DNA from: Paenibacillus dendritiformis
GTDB lineage: Bacteria; Bacillota; Bacilli; Paenibacillales; Paenibacillaceae
Direction of reading: 5' to 3'
Assembly: GCF_015845845.1 (NCBI RefSeq)
Contig: NZ_LDIG01000087.1
Coordinates: 1 to 38,591, forward strand
Length of the DNA stretch: 38,591 nt
Each line of letters begins with the position of its first letter. The stretch's first letter is position 1. Shown piece after piece: positions 24,674 through 33,709 of the stretch. Under the pieces are notes generated by a model. The model had not been told where the DNA came from and searched no databases. It saw nothing but the letters and a program-made list of their open reading frames with translations. The translations under genes were made by a program, and so were the position numbers.

Positions 24674-26383
24674 TCAATTGGAGGCAATCGCTTCGTTCAC
24701 TTCATCCGTAATGATATCGCCGCCGGTTTTCTTCCAATTCTCCACGAATTTATCGAAATCATCCGGCGTTTGCTCGCCCGTAATAATTTTCAGATACATT
24801 TCGAGTTCCATTTTCATTAAGGTCGGCCATTTCAAAGACATGGACCGTGTGCTGCCGAAGAAGATCGGATTGACTTCTTTGATATTGGAGTTGTTGACCA
24901 GCTTCGCCGTCGTAATGCTCGATGTATATCCGGCCCATGCGTTGGCATCGACTTGGTTTCCGTTTTTCACGTCATCCAAATATTTTTTGTAGGACTTATA
25001 AGCCGCAATATCCAGATTGCTCGTTAATTTGCCGGCGTCGCCCGTCTCCAGTGCCTCTTCCATAATTTCAACATTGCGGTAGAAGGCATCATAATAGTCA
25101 ATGTTGATGGCGAGCGGAGATCCGCCTACATTATGCGCGCTGTAATCCTCGAATTCCTTGAGCACGGCTTCGTCCTTCTCCTGGTAGCGCTGGTAATCGA
25201 ATTGAACGCTCGCAATTTTAATGGCCGCTTCCGGATGGCTGAACCCTTTGCGGACCACCAGATAACTGCTGGTCGGCTTGCCGGTGAACATCGTGACCGA
25301 GCCGTCCTCGGATTGCGGAGCGACATAAGACACCCACTCGGCATCCGGATTGAGCTTGAGCGAGTCCGCCACGGTCCAGCTTCCCCACCAGTTGTCCAGG
25401 AACGAGCCGCTTTTGCCGCTCGTCAGCAGCGCCTTGCGGTCATCCGAGGTGCGGACGGCAAATTGGCGATCAATGAGCCCTTTTTTGTACATATCCGCGA
25501 TTTTGGCAAGAGCGGGCTTCATTTCAGGCTGAATGGAACCGTATACGGCTTTTCCCGTGCCGTCATCGATCCATTGCTTCGGGAAGGCTCCGTATAAGGC
25601 AAAAATGTTGTTCACTTCATATTGCCCGCCCGAAATTCCGACAGGTTGTTCATTATCGATGACCAGTCCCACCGTATTACCCGGTCCGTTGCCGCCGGGA
25701 TCTTTTTCTACGAACTGGGTGATGATATGCTCAATATCTTCAATGGTTTTCGGTTCTTTCAGCCCCAATTTGTCCATCCAGTCCTTGCGCAGCCACAGGA
25801 CGCCCGGACCGTGCGAGATTTCCGTGGTTGGCAGCGCCATCAGCTTGCCGTCGAACTTGGCCGTGTCCAGAACGCGGCCATCATAGGAATCATAGATTTC
25901 CTTGATGCGCTCACTGGCCGTATTTTCATAGGCTGCGGTAAGGTCCTCGATCAGATCGTTCTCGTAAAGCTGCTCCAATGTTTCATGATCGGGAACGACC
26001 ATGATATCCGGAATCTCGCCGCTTACGATCGCCATCGATACTTTTTGCTGATAGTCTGTACCGTCATTGGCCTCGAACGCAATCTCATTTTGGACATTCA
26101 GCTTGTTCTTGAGATATCTGGTCCAGACATTGTCCGTCGCATTGTCCTTCTCATAGGGCGTGCCTTTCAGCGAAGAGTAATTCCCTGCTACCTGGCCCAC
26201 GGTATAGGTAACGGTGTCAGGATAAGGTGCAAAAGGCGTCGTCTTCGCTTCCTTCCACGCCGGGTCATTCATATCCACTGCGGATTCCTCCGCAGGCTTG
26301 TCCGCTTTTTGACATCCAGCCATGGCAAAAACCAATAGCAATGCTATCGCAAAGAAAAGACCGTTTCTTCGTTTTGTGATCAT
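24674..26383 (-). CDS. extracellular sugar-binding lipoprotein (LipO type)
   Basis: 569 residues. Signal peptide and lipobox AMAGC (Cys24). A large class I binding protein typical of Paenibacillus LipO/LplA families, longer than classical MalE, with TPFAPYPDTVTYTVGQVAGN (DTVTYTVGQ) after the linker and the WLRKDWMDKLGLKEPKTIED region, where aromatic residues line the sugar cleft. First gene of the operon, followed by two permeases and the glycosidase. Start ATG at 26383 with GGAGC upstream. Substrate unknown; the intracellular debranching-like hydrolase suggests an alpha-linked gluco-oligosaccharide. Confidence 0.9.
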   Translation of the reverse strand: MITKRRNGLFFAIALLLVFAMAGCQKADKPAEESAVDMNDPAWKEAKTTPFAPYPDTVTYTVGQVAGNYSSLKGTPYEKDNATDNVWTRYLKNKLNVQNEIAFEANDGTDYQQKVSMAIVSGEIPDIMVVPDHETLEQLYENDLIEDLTAAYENTASERIKEIYDSYDGRVLDTAKFDGKLMALPTTEISHGPGVLWLRKDWMDKLGLKEPKTIEDIEHIITQFVEKDPGGNGPGNTVGLVIDNEQPVGISGGQYEVNNIFALYGAFPKQWIDDGTGKAVYGSIQPEMKPALAKIADMYKKGLIDRQFAVRTSDDRKALLTSGKSGSFLDNWWGSWTVADSLKLNPDAEWVSYVAPQSEDGSVTMFTGKPTSSYLVVRKGFSHPEAAIKIASVQFDYQRYQEKDEAVLKEFEDYSAHNVGGSPLAINIDYYDAFYRNVEIMEEALETGDAGKLTSNLDIAAYKSYKKYLDDVKNGNQVDANAWAGYTSSITTAKLVNNSNIKEVNPIFFGSTRSMSLKWPTLMKMELEMYLKIITGEQTPDDFDKFVENWKKTGGDIITDEVNEAIASN

Positions 26384-26583
26384 GACAAAAGCTCCTTTAC
26401 CTTGGTGTGAACGATTTCAAAACGCCGGCTCGCTTCAACATGGATATCCAACATGTCTTGCACGTCTCTCATTTTAATGCGTTGTCTTTACGGCCGTATA
26501 TATGAATTAATTGTGGTTTACGCGAATTTTTTACGAAGTTTCATCATGAGCGCTCTTTCTATTTCATTCGTTTTGAAAAGGCT

Positions 26584-26589
26584 TATAAT
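26584..26589 (+). promoter_or_regulatory. -10 box of the yesN-yesM operon
   Basis: TATAAT at 26584-26589 lies 32 bases before the preferred start at 26622. No good -35 hexamer is present at 17 bases, as expected for a promoter needing an activator. The 238-base gap to the divergent binding-protein gene should also hold the YesN sites, but I see no clear repeated motif. Confidence 0.5.
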
Positions 26590-26621
26590 AAATGGTGATA
26601 ACGCTTGAAAAGAGGATGCAC

Positions 26622-28157
26622 ATGCTAACCATTTTAATCGCAGATGATCAACAGGAAGAACGTGAAGGCATCGCTTTTCTGATCGAAGAGCTTCAATTTC
26701 CTCTTAAAGTGGAGCTTGCGGAAAACGGCAAAAAGGCGCTTGAATTTTTGCGGCGCCAGTCTGCCGATATTTTGTTCACCGATGTGAAGATGCCGCTTAT
26801 GGACGGGCTTCAGCTTACCGGACAGGCACTGCAGCTTCGGCCGCAGATGAAGGTCATCATATTCAGCGGCTTCGCGGAATTTGAATATGCGAAGACAGCT
26901 ATCTCCCTTGGCGTATCCGACTACCTTCTCAAGCCAATCCATGTAGACGCCTTTCAAGAGACGTTGCAAAAAGTCATCGAAGACATCACCAAACAAAAGC
27001 AAGAAGATGAAGCATCGAAAATGAGAAAAGCCTATGTGAAAAAACATGTGCTGTTCACCCTCGTGAACGGCGTTGGCGCTCCTCCTTCGTTGAAGGGAGC
27101 TTCCCTGGATTTGCCGGCGGCTTACGATAGAATGCTGCTGTTGGAATTCGAAAAAAACTTCTTCGAGCATGCCGGGGCCGAGTTCGAAGGCTATGTCCTC
27201 TCCCTGTTGGAGACGCCGGCTGACTATATCAATTTGAATGGCTCTCAGAGCTTGCTGCTCTTTCCCGAAGCGAAGTGTTCCTCCGGCTTGTCCTATCGTG
27301 ACATGGCACAGCGCATTCACGAGAGCATTCTCACCAAGTTCAATTCGGTCTGTTATATCGCCTTGAACGAAAACCCGACGGCGATGGAAGATCTGGCAGC
27401 CGGGCTCGACCAATTGGAGCAGTTGATGGAGTCCCGCTTCTTCTCGCCGGACCGTTTTATTTTTGAAGAACAGGATGATAACCTCTATGCTTCCGAGGAC
27501 ACGGATCAATGTGACAGCGCTATCTTGGACAAGATCCGGGCAAATATCAAGAACCGGGATATATTCGGCCTGAAGGCGAATACCGGAATCCTTTATCAAA
27601 AATATGCCAAGCAGGTTCAGTTTTCGCAGCTCTATGTCAAATATATGTTTTCGAATCTCTGCCAAGAAATTGTCACCCATCTTATGGCGGATGTGTCTGA
27701 ACTGGACCTGAATCACGCAATTGAGAAAATATATAGAGCCGAGGATATCCGGGATATCCAAAAAATCATCAATGAGTACGTCTTGCGGCTGGAGGATAAA
27801 TATACGAATTCCGAAGCGTCTTGCAACCGTGACATTGCCTATATCACAAAATATATCAAGGACCATTATGCTGACGATCTGAGTCTGGATTCCCTCGCCG
27901 CCAAAGTCTACTTATCGCCCCATTACCTCAGCTCCATGTTCAAGAAGACGATGGGCTGCGGCTTGAACAAATACATCAAAAACGTGCGCATGCAGAAGGC
28001 GCAGGAATTGTTAACGAGCACTCATCTCAAAGTGTCCGATATATCGAGCGCCGTGGGATATCGGGACGTGTCGTATTTTTGCCAGAACTATAGAGACTTT
28101 TACGGGCGCACTCCCGAAAAATACCGGCAATTCATGACTGCGGGAGAAAGAGCATGA
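26622..28157 (+). CDS. YesN-type AraC-family response regulator
   Basis: 511 residues from the ATG at 26622 (GAGG six bases upstream); an ATG at 26592 lies at or before the expected transcription start. Receiver domain 1-~125 with D54 in LFTDVKMP and K in LLKPI. A long middle domain (~140-400) follows. Residues ~405-505 hold two AraC helix-turn-helix units (DLSLDSLAAKVYLSPHYLSSMFKK, given as LSLDSLAAKVYLSPHYLSSM, and SDISSAVGYRDVSYFCQNYR). Paired with the YesM-type kinase by a four-base overlap and divergent from the sugar transporter it presumably activates. Confidence 0.92.
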   Translation: MLTILIADDQQEEREGIAFLIEELQFPLKVELAENGKKALEFLRRQSADILFTDVKMPLMDGLQLTGQALQLRPQMKVIIFSGFAEFEYAKTAISLGVSDYLLKPIHVDAFQETLQKVIEDITKQKQEDEASKMRKAYVKKHVLFTLVNGVGAPPSLKGASLDLPAAYDRMLLLEFEKNFFEHAGAEFEGYVLSLLETPADYINLNGSQSLLLFPEAKCSSGLSYRDMAQRIHESILTKFNSVCYIALNENPTAMEDLAAGLDQLEQLMESRFFSPDRFIFEEQDDNLYASEDTDQCDSAILDKIRANIKNRDIFGLKANTGILYQKYAKQVQFSQLYVKYMFSNLCQEIVTHLMADVSELDLNHAIEKIYRAEDIRDIQKIINEYVLRLEDKYTNSEASCNRDIAYITKYIKDHYADDLSLDSLAAKVYLSPHYLSSMFKKTMGCGLNKYIKNVRMQKAQELLTSTHLKVSDISSAVGYRDVSYFCQNYRDFYGRTPEKYRQFMTAGERA

Positions 28158-29857
28158 GAAAATGGAGGGCGCTGAAAGCACGCATCCGCGACATGAAATT
28201 CCAAACCAAAATCAAGCTTGCCTTTCTTCTAATCAGCTTGATTCCCGTTATTGTGTTGGGCGGCTTTTGTTTTTTTGAGACCAGGCAGCTTTTGTTGGCG
28301 CAGTCTGAAGCGGATCTGAAGGCGAATCTGGAGCAAAGCGTGCAAGCGGTGAACAATCAGTTGAATACATACAATAAAATCATTACCTTTCTGAGCTTCA
28401 ACCAAGCCATCATCAATGCGGCCAATCATACGTATGACAGCGCTTATACGATGTACGATCAGCTCAAAAACGTCATTGATCAAAATTTCTACACCGCCCA
28501 ATATCTGAATCCGGATATCACACGAATCACGCTCTATACGGGGACCAATTTGCCGAAGCATGGAAGCACGGTCATCCCAATCGAGGAAGCGGCCAATGCG
28601 TCCTGGTATCCGCAAGTGATGGCCACGACGGAAAACCTGTGGTTTTTTGATGGAACGAAGATGTTCAGCGCCGGGCGCATTTTTAATACCAAACAAAGAA
28701 ATCCGAAAGATAATATTTTGTATACCGAAGTAAATCATGCTTCTCTGTTCCAGTCCTTTGCGTCCTTGCAGGCCAATGGAGCCGAGATTCTTGTCACGGA
28801 CGCAGGCGGACATTCTGTCTATTCCTCGGCAAAGCTGGAGGGAGATACAGAGATTCCGGTTCTCAATCAAGCAGGTCATGAGCTGCTATGGAGCGAAAAG
28901 GAATACACCGTTTTGCAATCCATCATTCCGATCTCGGGGTGGAATGTATTTTTATATAAGCCGACGAATTTGATCACGGCCTCCGCATGGCTCATCATTT
29001 TGACCATCGTGCTGATTATGATCGCCTGCATCATTGCCGTAGCCGGAGCCGGCACCTTTTTCGCCAGAAGAATGATGTCCCGGATCGATCAATTGCATCA
29101 AAATATGAATCTTGTTGGGAAGGGCGTGCTCGAGGTCACGGTCACCAGCGAATCGAAGGATGAAATCGGGGACTTAATCAGAGGGTTCGGCCATATGGTG
29201 GAAGAGACCAAAACGCTGATTCATAAAGTGTATGTGGAGGAAATCGCGCGCAAGGAGTATGAAATGAAGGCGCTCCAGGCGCAGATCAACCCCCATTTTC
29301 TGTATAACTCCCTCTCGCTTATCAATTGGAGGGCGATTCGGCTGCGGGCCCCGGAGATTAGCGAGATGGCCCAGTTGTTATCCACCTTTTATCGGACCAC
29401 CCTGAATAAGGGCGACAATATGATCCTGGTCTCGGACGAGATTCTCAATGTGCAATCCTACCTGCGCATTCAGCTTATCATGCACAGCAACAGCTTCGAA
29501 GTGGACTACCGGATCGAGGATGAGATTCTATCCTGCCGCATGCCTAACTTAATGCTGCAGCCTCTGATTGAAAACGCCATTCTTCACGGCATTGAAAACA
29601 GAGAAGAAGGCGGCGGGAAAATTGGCGTGTCGGGAGGACGGGAACAGGACTGCATCGTGTTCGAAGTCCAGGACAATGGAGTAGGCATCCCGCCGGAGCG
29701 GCTTCCCCTGCTGCTGCATACGCAGTCCAAAGGCTATGGCCTCAAAAACGTAAACGACCGCGCGAAGCTCATGTACGGTTCAGATTATGGCTTAACGATA
29801 GACAGCACCGTCCAGCTTGGAACTAAAGTAACGCTTAGAATTCCTGCGGATTGGTAG
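28154..29857 (+). CDS. YesM-type sensor histidine kinase
   Basis: 567 residues. Helix 1 at ~20-42; extracytoplasmic sensor (dCACHE-like) ~45-275; helix 2 ~278-303; HAMP ~304-358; His-kinase domain with phosphoacceptor H381 in NPHFLYN (LytS/YesM type); HATPase with N-box PLIENAILHG, G1 DNGVGIP and G2 GYGLKNV near 525-540. Overlaps yesN by ATGA. In Paenibacillus such pairs sense sugars, often through the neighbouring binding protein, and switch on the adjacent importer; direct sensing is inference here. Confidence 0.92.
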   Translation: MRKWRALKARIRDMKFQTKIKLAFLLISLIPVIVLGGFCFFETRQLLLAQSEADLKANLEQSVQAVNNQLNTYNKIITFLSFNQAIINAANHTYDSAYTMYDQLKNVIDQNFYTAQYLNPDITRITLYTGTNLPKHGSTVIPIEEAANASWYPQVMATTENLWFFDGTKMFSAGRIFNTKQRNPKDNILYTEVNHASLFQSFASLQANGAEILVTDAGGHSVYSSAKLEGDTEIPVLNQAGHELLWSEKEYTVLQSIIPISGWNVFLYKPTNLITASAWLIILTIVLIMIACIIAVAGAGTFFARRMMSRIDQLHQNMNLVGKGVLEVTVTSESKDEIGDLIRGFGHMVEETKTLIHKVYVEEIARKEYEMKALQAQINPHFLYNSLSLINWRAIRLRAPEISEMAQLLSTFYRTTLNKGDNMILVSDEILNVQSYLRIQLIMHSNSFEVDYRIEDEILSCRMPNLMLQPLIENAILHGIENREEGGGKIGVSGGREQDCIVFEVQDNGVGIPPERLPLLLHTQSKGYGLKNVNDRAKLMYGSDYGLTIDSTVQLGTKVTLRIPADW

Positions 29858-29969
29858 TTAATCCTCGGGGTTGCCGGCAGGCACCTCCGGGGTTTGCTCA
29901 TTTGCAGGCCAAATTGCACGCTAGTGATGTTCACTTCTTTTTCCAATTGTGATATCATACGATTAAAGA

Positions 29970-29994
29970 AGCCGAGTGCGGCAAACACTCGGCT
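29970..29994. terminator. hairpin after the yesM gene
   Basis: Perfect 9-bp stem AGCCGAGTG/CACTCGGCT with a 7-base loop, 110 bases after yesM. No T-run follows on plus; on minus TTCTTTAAT follows. It may work weakly in either direction. Confidence 0.45.
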
Positions 29995-30039
29995 AACAAT
30001 TGGCTTGGATGGGCCTATCCCTTCTAAGTTGCAAAGACA

Positions 30040-30079
30040 TAAGAACCCACCTGGGCGGTAACCTTAGGGTGGGTTCTTA
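30040..30079. terminator. terminator hairpin of the kinase remnant, containing a dispersed repeat
   Basis: Perfect 12-bp arms TAAGAACCCACC (30040-30051) and GGTGGGTTCTTA (30068-30079). It overlaps the last codons of the minus-strand kinase gene (stop 30064-30066), an unusual position. The right arm belongs to a 23-bp sequence repeated at 32221-32243. Confidence 0.6.
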
Positions 30080-30080
30080 C
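30058..30080. repeat. 23-bp direct repeat, copy 1
   Basis: Matches 32221-32243 at 20 of 23 positions (shared core GGGTGGGTTCTTAC and TAACCT). It ends the kinase gene; the second copy lies just behind prpD, in the same orientation relative to both genes, and touches the IS3-family remnant. Confidence 0.7.
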
Positions 30081-31040
30081 TTTTGCTGTGGATCTTTCGT
30101 TTTTGAACCTCAATAAAGTCATAAACCTTAATAATTTCTTCCTCATAATTTTGATCTATTTCAAAATAAGGAACACCATGTTCCTTGCAGCTTCGTCTAA
30201 AATGATCATGCTCATCGATGAATTGACTGATCGTGCGGTCTTCCGGATAGAGGCGGGTTTCAATCCCGCTTCTATGCTTTACTATGTTGGAGTCAAAGTT
30301 TTCTTTAATATATTCGTTGAAAAACCGAGAAACACGGATATGATGTTTTCGGAATATGGTTTTTCAAAATCCTTGATAAAGCGAGGCAGTATATAACAAC
30401 CTTCAATAATCATGTTTTGATTATTTTCAATACTCGTCATGATCATCCCTTTAATGATCGGCCATAACTTCTCGCCAATTACTTCATCACTATCCAGTGG
30501 TGTAAAGCCGCAGCTGCTATCCCCTCTGTATAACCCCATTTTGAGGTGGTCGATCGAAAAATAAGGAATCAAATATTTTTCAAGCAATCTTTGCGACATT
30601 AAGGTTTTCCCTGTGAGCGCCGCTCCGATAACCATGGAGACCGAATACACTCCGGTTACGCCCAGCTTGTCGGGAAAATGCTTTTTAATAAACCCTGACA
30701 TAAGCGGCCCCGCAATCCCGATTCCGATGCCGGAGAATAAGGCAGTGACGAGCAGAAGAATACTGCTGCTTGCGAACATGCGCGCCAACGTAGCCAAGAA
30801 AATCAACAGCATCGCGATCATGAGCGACAACTCATTGCCCAGACGGTTGCATAACCGGATAGCTAAAAGAGCAAACAGCCCCATGCAAAACACGGGCAGC
30901 GTTGTCATTAAGCTGGCCATCATTCCATTCATTCCAAGCTCCGTCTGTATCACATCAAGCAGCGGCCCAACGGAAGTAATGGCTGGCCGTAAGTTAATGG
31001 AGATAAAAAAGATGACCAAGATCAGATAAAAAAATGGCAT
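30064..31040 (-). pseudogene. deletion chimera of a CynX/NarK-like MFS transporter and a P-loop kinase, with a frameshift
   Basis: The start is the ATG at 31040 (AGAAGGG five bases upstream); a frame extending to 31214 crosses the lysR promoter and is rejected. Residues 1-~158 are the first five or six helices of a CynX-type major facilitator (INLRPAITSVGPLLDVIQ, GIGIGIAGPLMSGFIKKHFP). Then, without a stop, comes TGKTLMSQRLLEKYLIPYFS, a P-loop kinase of the 2-phosphoglycerate-kinase-like type (IDHLKMGLYRG, MIIEGCYILP), lacking its first residues. After STN the frame shifts near the T-run at about 30315-30320; the correct C-terminus (YIKENFDSNIVKHRS, ETRLYPEDRTISQFIDEHDH) continues to TAA at 30064. 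Neither protein can work. Confidence 0.8.
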
Positions 31041-31106
31041 CGAATCCCTTCTTTCCTTCCCATTGAGGATGGATTCAGTATAGTCTTGCCTTTTACATAG
31101 TTCAAT

Positions 31107-31132
31107 ACTATTATTTCTATACATATAATAGT
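31107..31132. promoter_or_regulatory. LysR-type operator and promoter between lysR and the MFS remnant
   Basis: Perfect 8-bp arms ACTATTAT (31107-31114) and ATAATAGT (31125-31132) around ten bases. TATAAT (31124-31129) forms the -10 box of lysR, with weak TTCAAT (31101-31106) 17 bases before it. A regulator site overlapping its own promoter and facing the divergent gene is the usual LysR arrangement. Confidence 0.62.
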
Positions 31133-31163
31133 TTGTATCTATGATTTTGAAGGGAGAATTCGG

Positions 31164-32051
31164 ATGGAAGTAAGACAATTGCAATATTTTCTCATGCTGT
31201 GCAATGAACTTCATTTTTCGGAAGCCGCTTATAAGCTTGGCATCTCGCAGCCCACGTTAAGTCAGCAAATTCGCGTATTGGAAGATGAAGTCGGGATGCC
31301 GCTATTCGACCGTATCGGAAAAAAAACAGTCAAGACCGAAGCCGGCGCTATCCTGGAACATTATGCTGCCCATGCCCTTCAACAGCTCGAAAATGCGAAA
31401 CATGCCATCTCGGATCTGACACAGCGGCATGCCGGGCATTTGCGCATCGCCGTATTGCCCTCCGATCTGGATTACCGGCTCACTTCATTGCTGATCGACT
31501 TCCATAAGCAATTCCCGCTTACCAAGGTTCAAATCATCCCGTCGATTCAAATATTGGATCAAGTCTTGGCTAATGAAGTGGATATCGGGGTTGGCCTGGC
31601 GATCAAGCCGGACAGCCGGCTGCATCGCATCCCCATTTATACCGAGATCTACCGTCTATATGTTCATGAAGGCCATCCCTTGGCGGATCGGGAGATGCTT
31701 CTTCCTGAGGAACTAAGCTCGATTCCGTTAGTGATGTACCCTAGAGGCTTCTACGGTCGCGAGTTAATCGAGAACTGGTGCAAGGAGCAAAATACGAGCG
31801 TCGACACCATTATGGAAACCGGCTCCACCGCATCGTTGTTCCAACTCGTGAAGGAAGGCATCGGAGGGTCGATTCAGCCAAGCCGGTTAATATCGCATTT
31901 TCAATCCTTGGGGGTTCGCTCCATTCCCATTAAGGGATCGCCGGTTCGGGACTTGGAGATTTATTATCGCAACGACAAATACATCAGCATGGCTGCCAAG
32001 GTGTTCATGAAAATGGTTGAGGAATTTTTTCAAAACGAGGCGCCTGAGTAA
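31164..32051 (+). CDS. LysR-family transcriptional regulator
   Basis: 295 residues. Winged helix-turn-helix 1-~60 (LQYFLMLCNELHFSEAAYKL given as FLMLCNELHFSEAAYKLGIS and QPTLSQQIRVLEDEVG), linker helix, then the periplasmic-binding-like effector domain 90-295 (LRIAVLPSDLDYRL, EVDIGVGLA, VKEGIGGSIQPS). GGGAG precedes the ATG. Closest in style to CynR/CysB-like regulators. Its divergent target, the CynX-like transporter, has been destroyed, so it may be an orphan; the downstream prp genes are on the other strand beyond an IS scar. Confidence 0.9.
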   Translation: MEVRQLQYFLMLCNELHFSEAAYKLGISQPTLSQQIRVLEDEVGMPLFDRIGKKTVKTEAGAILEHYAAHALQQLENAKHAISDLTQRHAGHLRIAVLPSDLDYRLTSLLIDFHKQFPLTKVQIIPSIQILDQVLANEVDIGVGLAIKPDSRLHRIPIYTEIYRLYVHEGHPLADREMLLPEELSSIPLVMYPRGFYGRELIENWCKEQNTSVDTIMETGSTASLFQLVKEGIGGSIQPSRLISHFQSLGVRSIPIKGSPVRDLEIYYRNDKYISMAAKVFMKMVEEFFQNEAPE

Positions 32052-32084
32052 GGACGGACTCGCTTCAGCAAGAGTGGAACTTCA

Positions 32085-32220
32085 AGCGGACAAAACGTAC
32101 GGCGTTTGTACACAATGGAGAGAAGACAGCAAAAGCTGAACAAGCTGACACCGGTGGAGTACCGGCGCCAGCTTGCTGCCTAGAGGCCTTTTTCAATGTC
32201 TGCAAAATTGGGGCTTGACC
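32085..32220 (+). mobile_element. IS3-family (IS150 group) 3'-end remnant
   Basis: One frame reads ERRQQKLNKLTPVEYRRQLAA and stops (TAG 32180-32182), the typical C-terminus of the second transposase frame of IS150-like elements. It is followed by TTTTTCAATGTCTGCAAAAT and TGGGG, which resembles the 3' end and terminal inverted repeat of Paenibacillus IS3 elements. The 5' part is gone and the left limit is uncertain. It lies between lysR and prpD, and its right end abuts the repeat at 32221. Confidence 0.72.
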
Positions 32221-32243
32221 ATAACCTATGGGTGGGTTCTTAC
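32221..32243. repeat. 23-bp direct repeat, copy 2
   Basis: Second copy of the sequence at 30058-30080 (20 of 23 identical). It directly follows the prpD stop codon (32247-32249) on the minus strand. The partner arm of the hairpin seen with copy 1 is missing, perhaps removed by the IS3 element that adjoins it. Confidence 0.7.
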
Positions 32244-32246
32244 CTT

Positions 32247-33686
32247 TCAGATAAAAAACTTGTCCACGAATACGTGTACGGGTGTAGCTTCCAAGCGCTC
32301 TTGATTCTCGCAAAGCTCCACAATATCCGCCACTTGCTTTGCGGGGAAACGCGTCTCCAAATTGCTTTTAAATTTCTTTTCCAGCAACGGGATGCCTTCC
32401 GCTCTTCTGCGGCGGTGGCCAATCGGATATTCAACGGCCACGTTGTCCGTCTTGGAGCCGTCCTTGAACATCACTTGAACGGCATTGGCAATGGAGCGCT
32501 TCTCCGGATCGAGATAATCCTTGGAATATTGCGGATTTTCCACTACTATCATCTTCTCCCGCAGGGCATCGATACGCGGATCTTTTGCCGTGGAATCTTC
32601 ATAATGATCCGCCGTCAGCTCACCGAAAATAAGTCCGATTGCCGTCATATACTGCAGGCAATGATCGCGGTCCGCCGGGTTGTACAGCGGTCCTTTTTTA
32701 TCGATGATGCGGATCGCCGACTCGTGTGTGGCAATCGCAATATGGTCGATGTCGTCCAGCCGGTCCTTGACGTCCGGATGGAGCTGAATCGCGCATTCCA
32801 CGGCCGTTTGCGCATGGAATTCCGCGGGGAACGAAATCTTGAACAGCACGTTCTCCATGACATACGATCTGTAAGGACGCGGGAACTTGAACTCGCTGCC
32901 TTTAAAGAGAACATCGTAGAAGCCCCAGGTTTTCGCCGTCAATGCGGAGGGATAGCCCATTTCGCCCTTCAGCGACATCATGGCGAGACGCACCGCGCGA
33001 CTTGTCGCATCGCCTGCAGCCCACGATTTGCGAGAGCCCGTGTTAGGCGCATGACGGTACGTGCGAAGGGATTGCCCGTCGATCCATGCGTTGGACACCG
33101 CATTCATGATCTGCTCCTCGGTTCCGCCGAGCAGCTTCGTAACAACGGCGGTCGAAGCCACTTTGACGAGCAGGACATGGTCCAGTCCTACGCGGTTGAA
33201 GCTGTTTTCCAGTGCGATCACGCCTTGAATCTCATGCGCTTGAATCATGCCCGTCAAGACGTCCCGCATCAACAGCGGAGCTTTTCCTTCCGCAGAATTC
33301 TTCCGGCTTACATAATCGGCAACGGCCAGAATGCCGCCCAGATTATCCGAAGGGTGGCCCCATTCCGCAGCCACCCACGTATCGTTGTAATCCAGCCAAC
33401 GAATCATGGCGCCGATGTTAAATGCGGCTGTAACGGGATCCAACTGGTAGGAAGTACCCGGCACCTTGGCACCGTTCGGCACGACCGTTCCCGGCACAAT
33501 CGGTCCGAGCAGCTTCGTGCACTCCGGGTAACGAAGCGCCAGCATGCCACAGCCGAGCGAATCGATTAAGCAGTATCGGGCCGTTCGGTACGCTTCCTCG
33601 CTATCAATCGTCTGGCCTACATAAGCGGCGATATCCTTAATCGCTTGATCATGATCAGGTCTTACATTGCTGATATGTGACGACAC
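32247..33686 (-). CDS. prpD: 2-methylcitrate dehydratase (MmgE/PrpD family)
   Basis: 479 residues from the GTG at 33686 (GGGGGA about eight bases upstream; the ATG-type frame start at 33737 lies inside prpC). MmgE/PrpD fold: helical domain with [10 protein letters not shown], the RWLDYNDTW and [10 protein letters not shown] motifs carrying conserved Asp and His, and the [16 protein letters not shown] helix. It dehydrates 2-methylcitrate to 2-methylaconitate or directly towards methylisocitrate in the methylcitrate cycle; no AcnD or PrpF is present, as expected for the Bacillus-type MmgE. Third gene of the operon, 23 bases after prpC. Confidence 0.9.
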   Translation of the reverse strand: MSSHISNVRPDHDQAIKDIAAYVGQTIDSEEAYRTARYCLIDSLGCGMLALRYPECTKLLGPIVPGTVVPNGAKVPGTSYQLDPVTAAFNIGAMIRWLDYNDTWVAAEWGHPSDNLGGILAVADYVSRKNSAEGKAPLLMRDVLTGMIQAHEIQGVIALENSFNRVGLDHVLLVKVASTAVVTKLLGGTEEQIMNAVSNAWIDGQSLRTYRHAPNTGSRKSWAAGDATSRAVRLAMMSLKGEMGYPSALTAKTWGFYDVLFKGSEFKFPRPYRSYVMENVLFKISFPAEFHAQTAVECAIQLHPDVKDRLDDIDHIAIATHESAIRIIDKKGPLYNPADRDHCLQYMTAIGLIFGELTADHYEDSTAKDPRIDALREKMIVVENPQYSKDYLDPEKRSIANAVQVMFKDGSKTDNVAVEYPIGHRRRRAEGIPLLEKKFKSNLETRFPAKQVADIVELCENQERLEATPVHVFVDKFFI

Positions 33687-33709
33687 AGTGCATTCCCCCT
33701 TACGAGTAC

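Noticed and set aside
26592-26612. Possible catabolite (CcpA) box near TGATAACGCTT
   Set aside because: Two or three mismatches to the cre consensus on either strand; not enough to support a site.
26634-27866. 410-codon frame on minus opposite yesN
   Set aside because: Antisense shadow; the plus-strand protein has complete receiver and AraC domains.
31041-31214. 58-residue upstream extension of the MFS chimera
   Set aside because: It crosses the lysR promoter and operator; the ATG at 31040 has a proper ribosome site.
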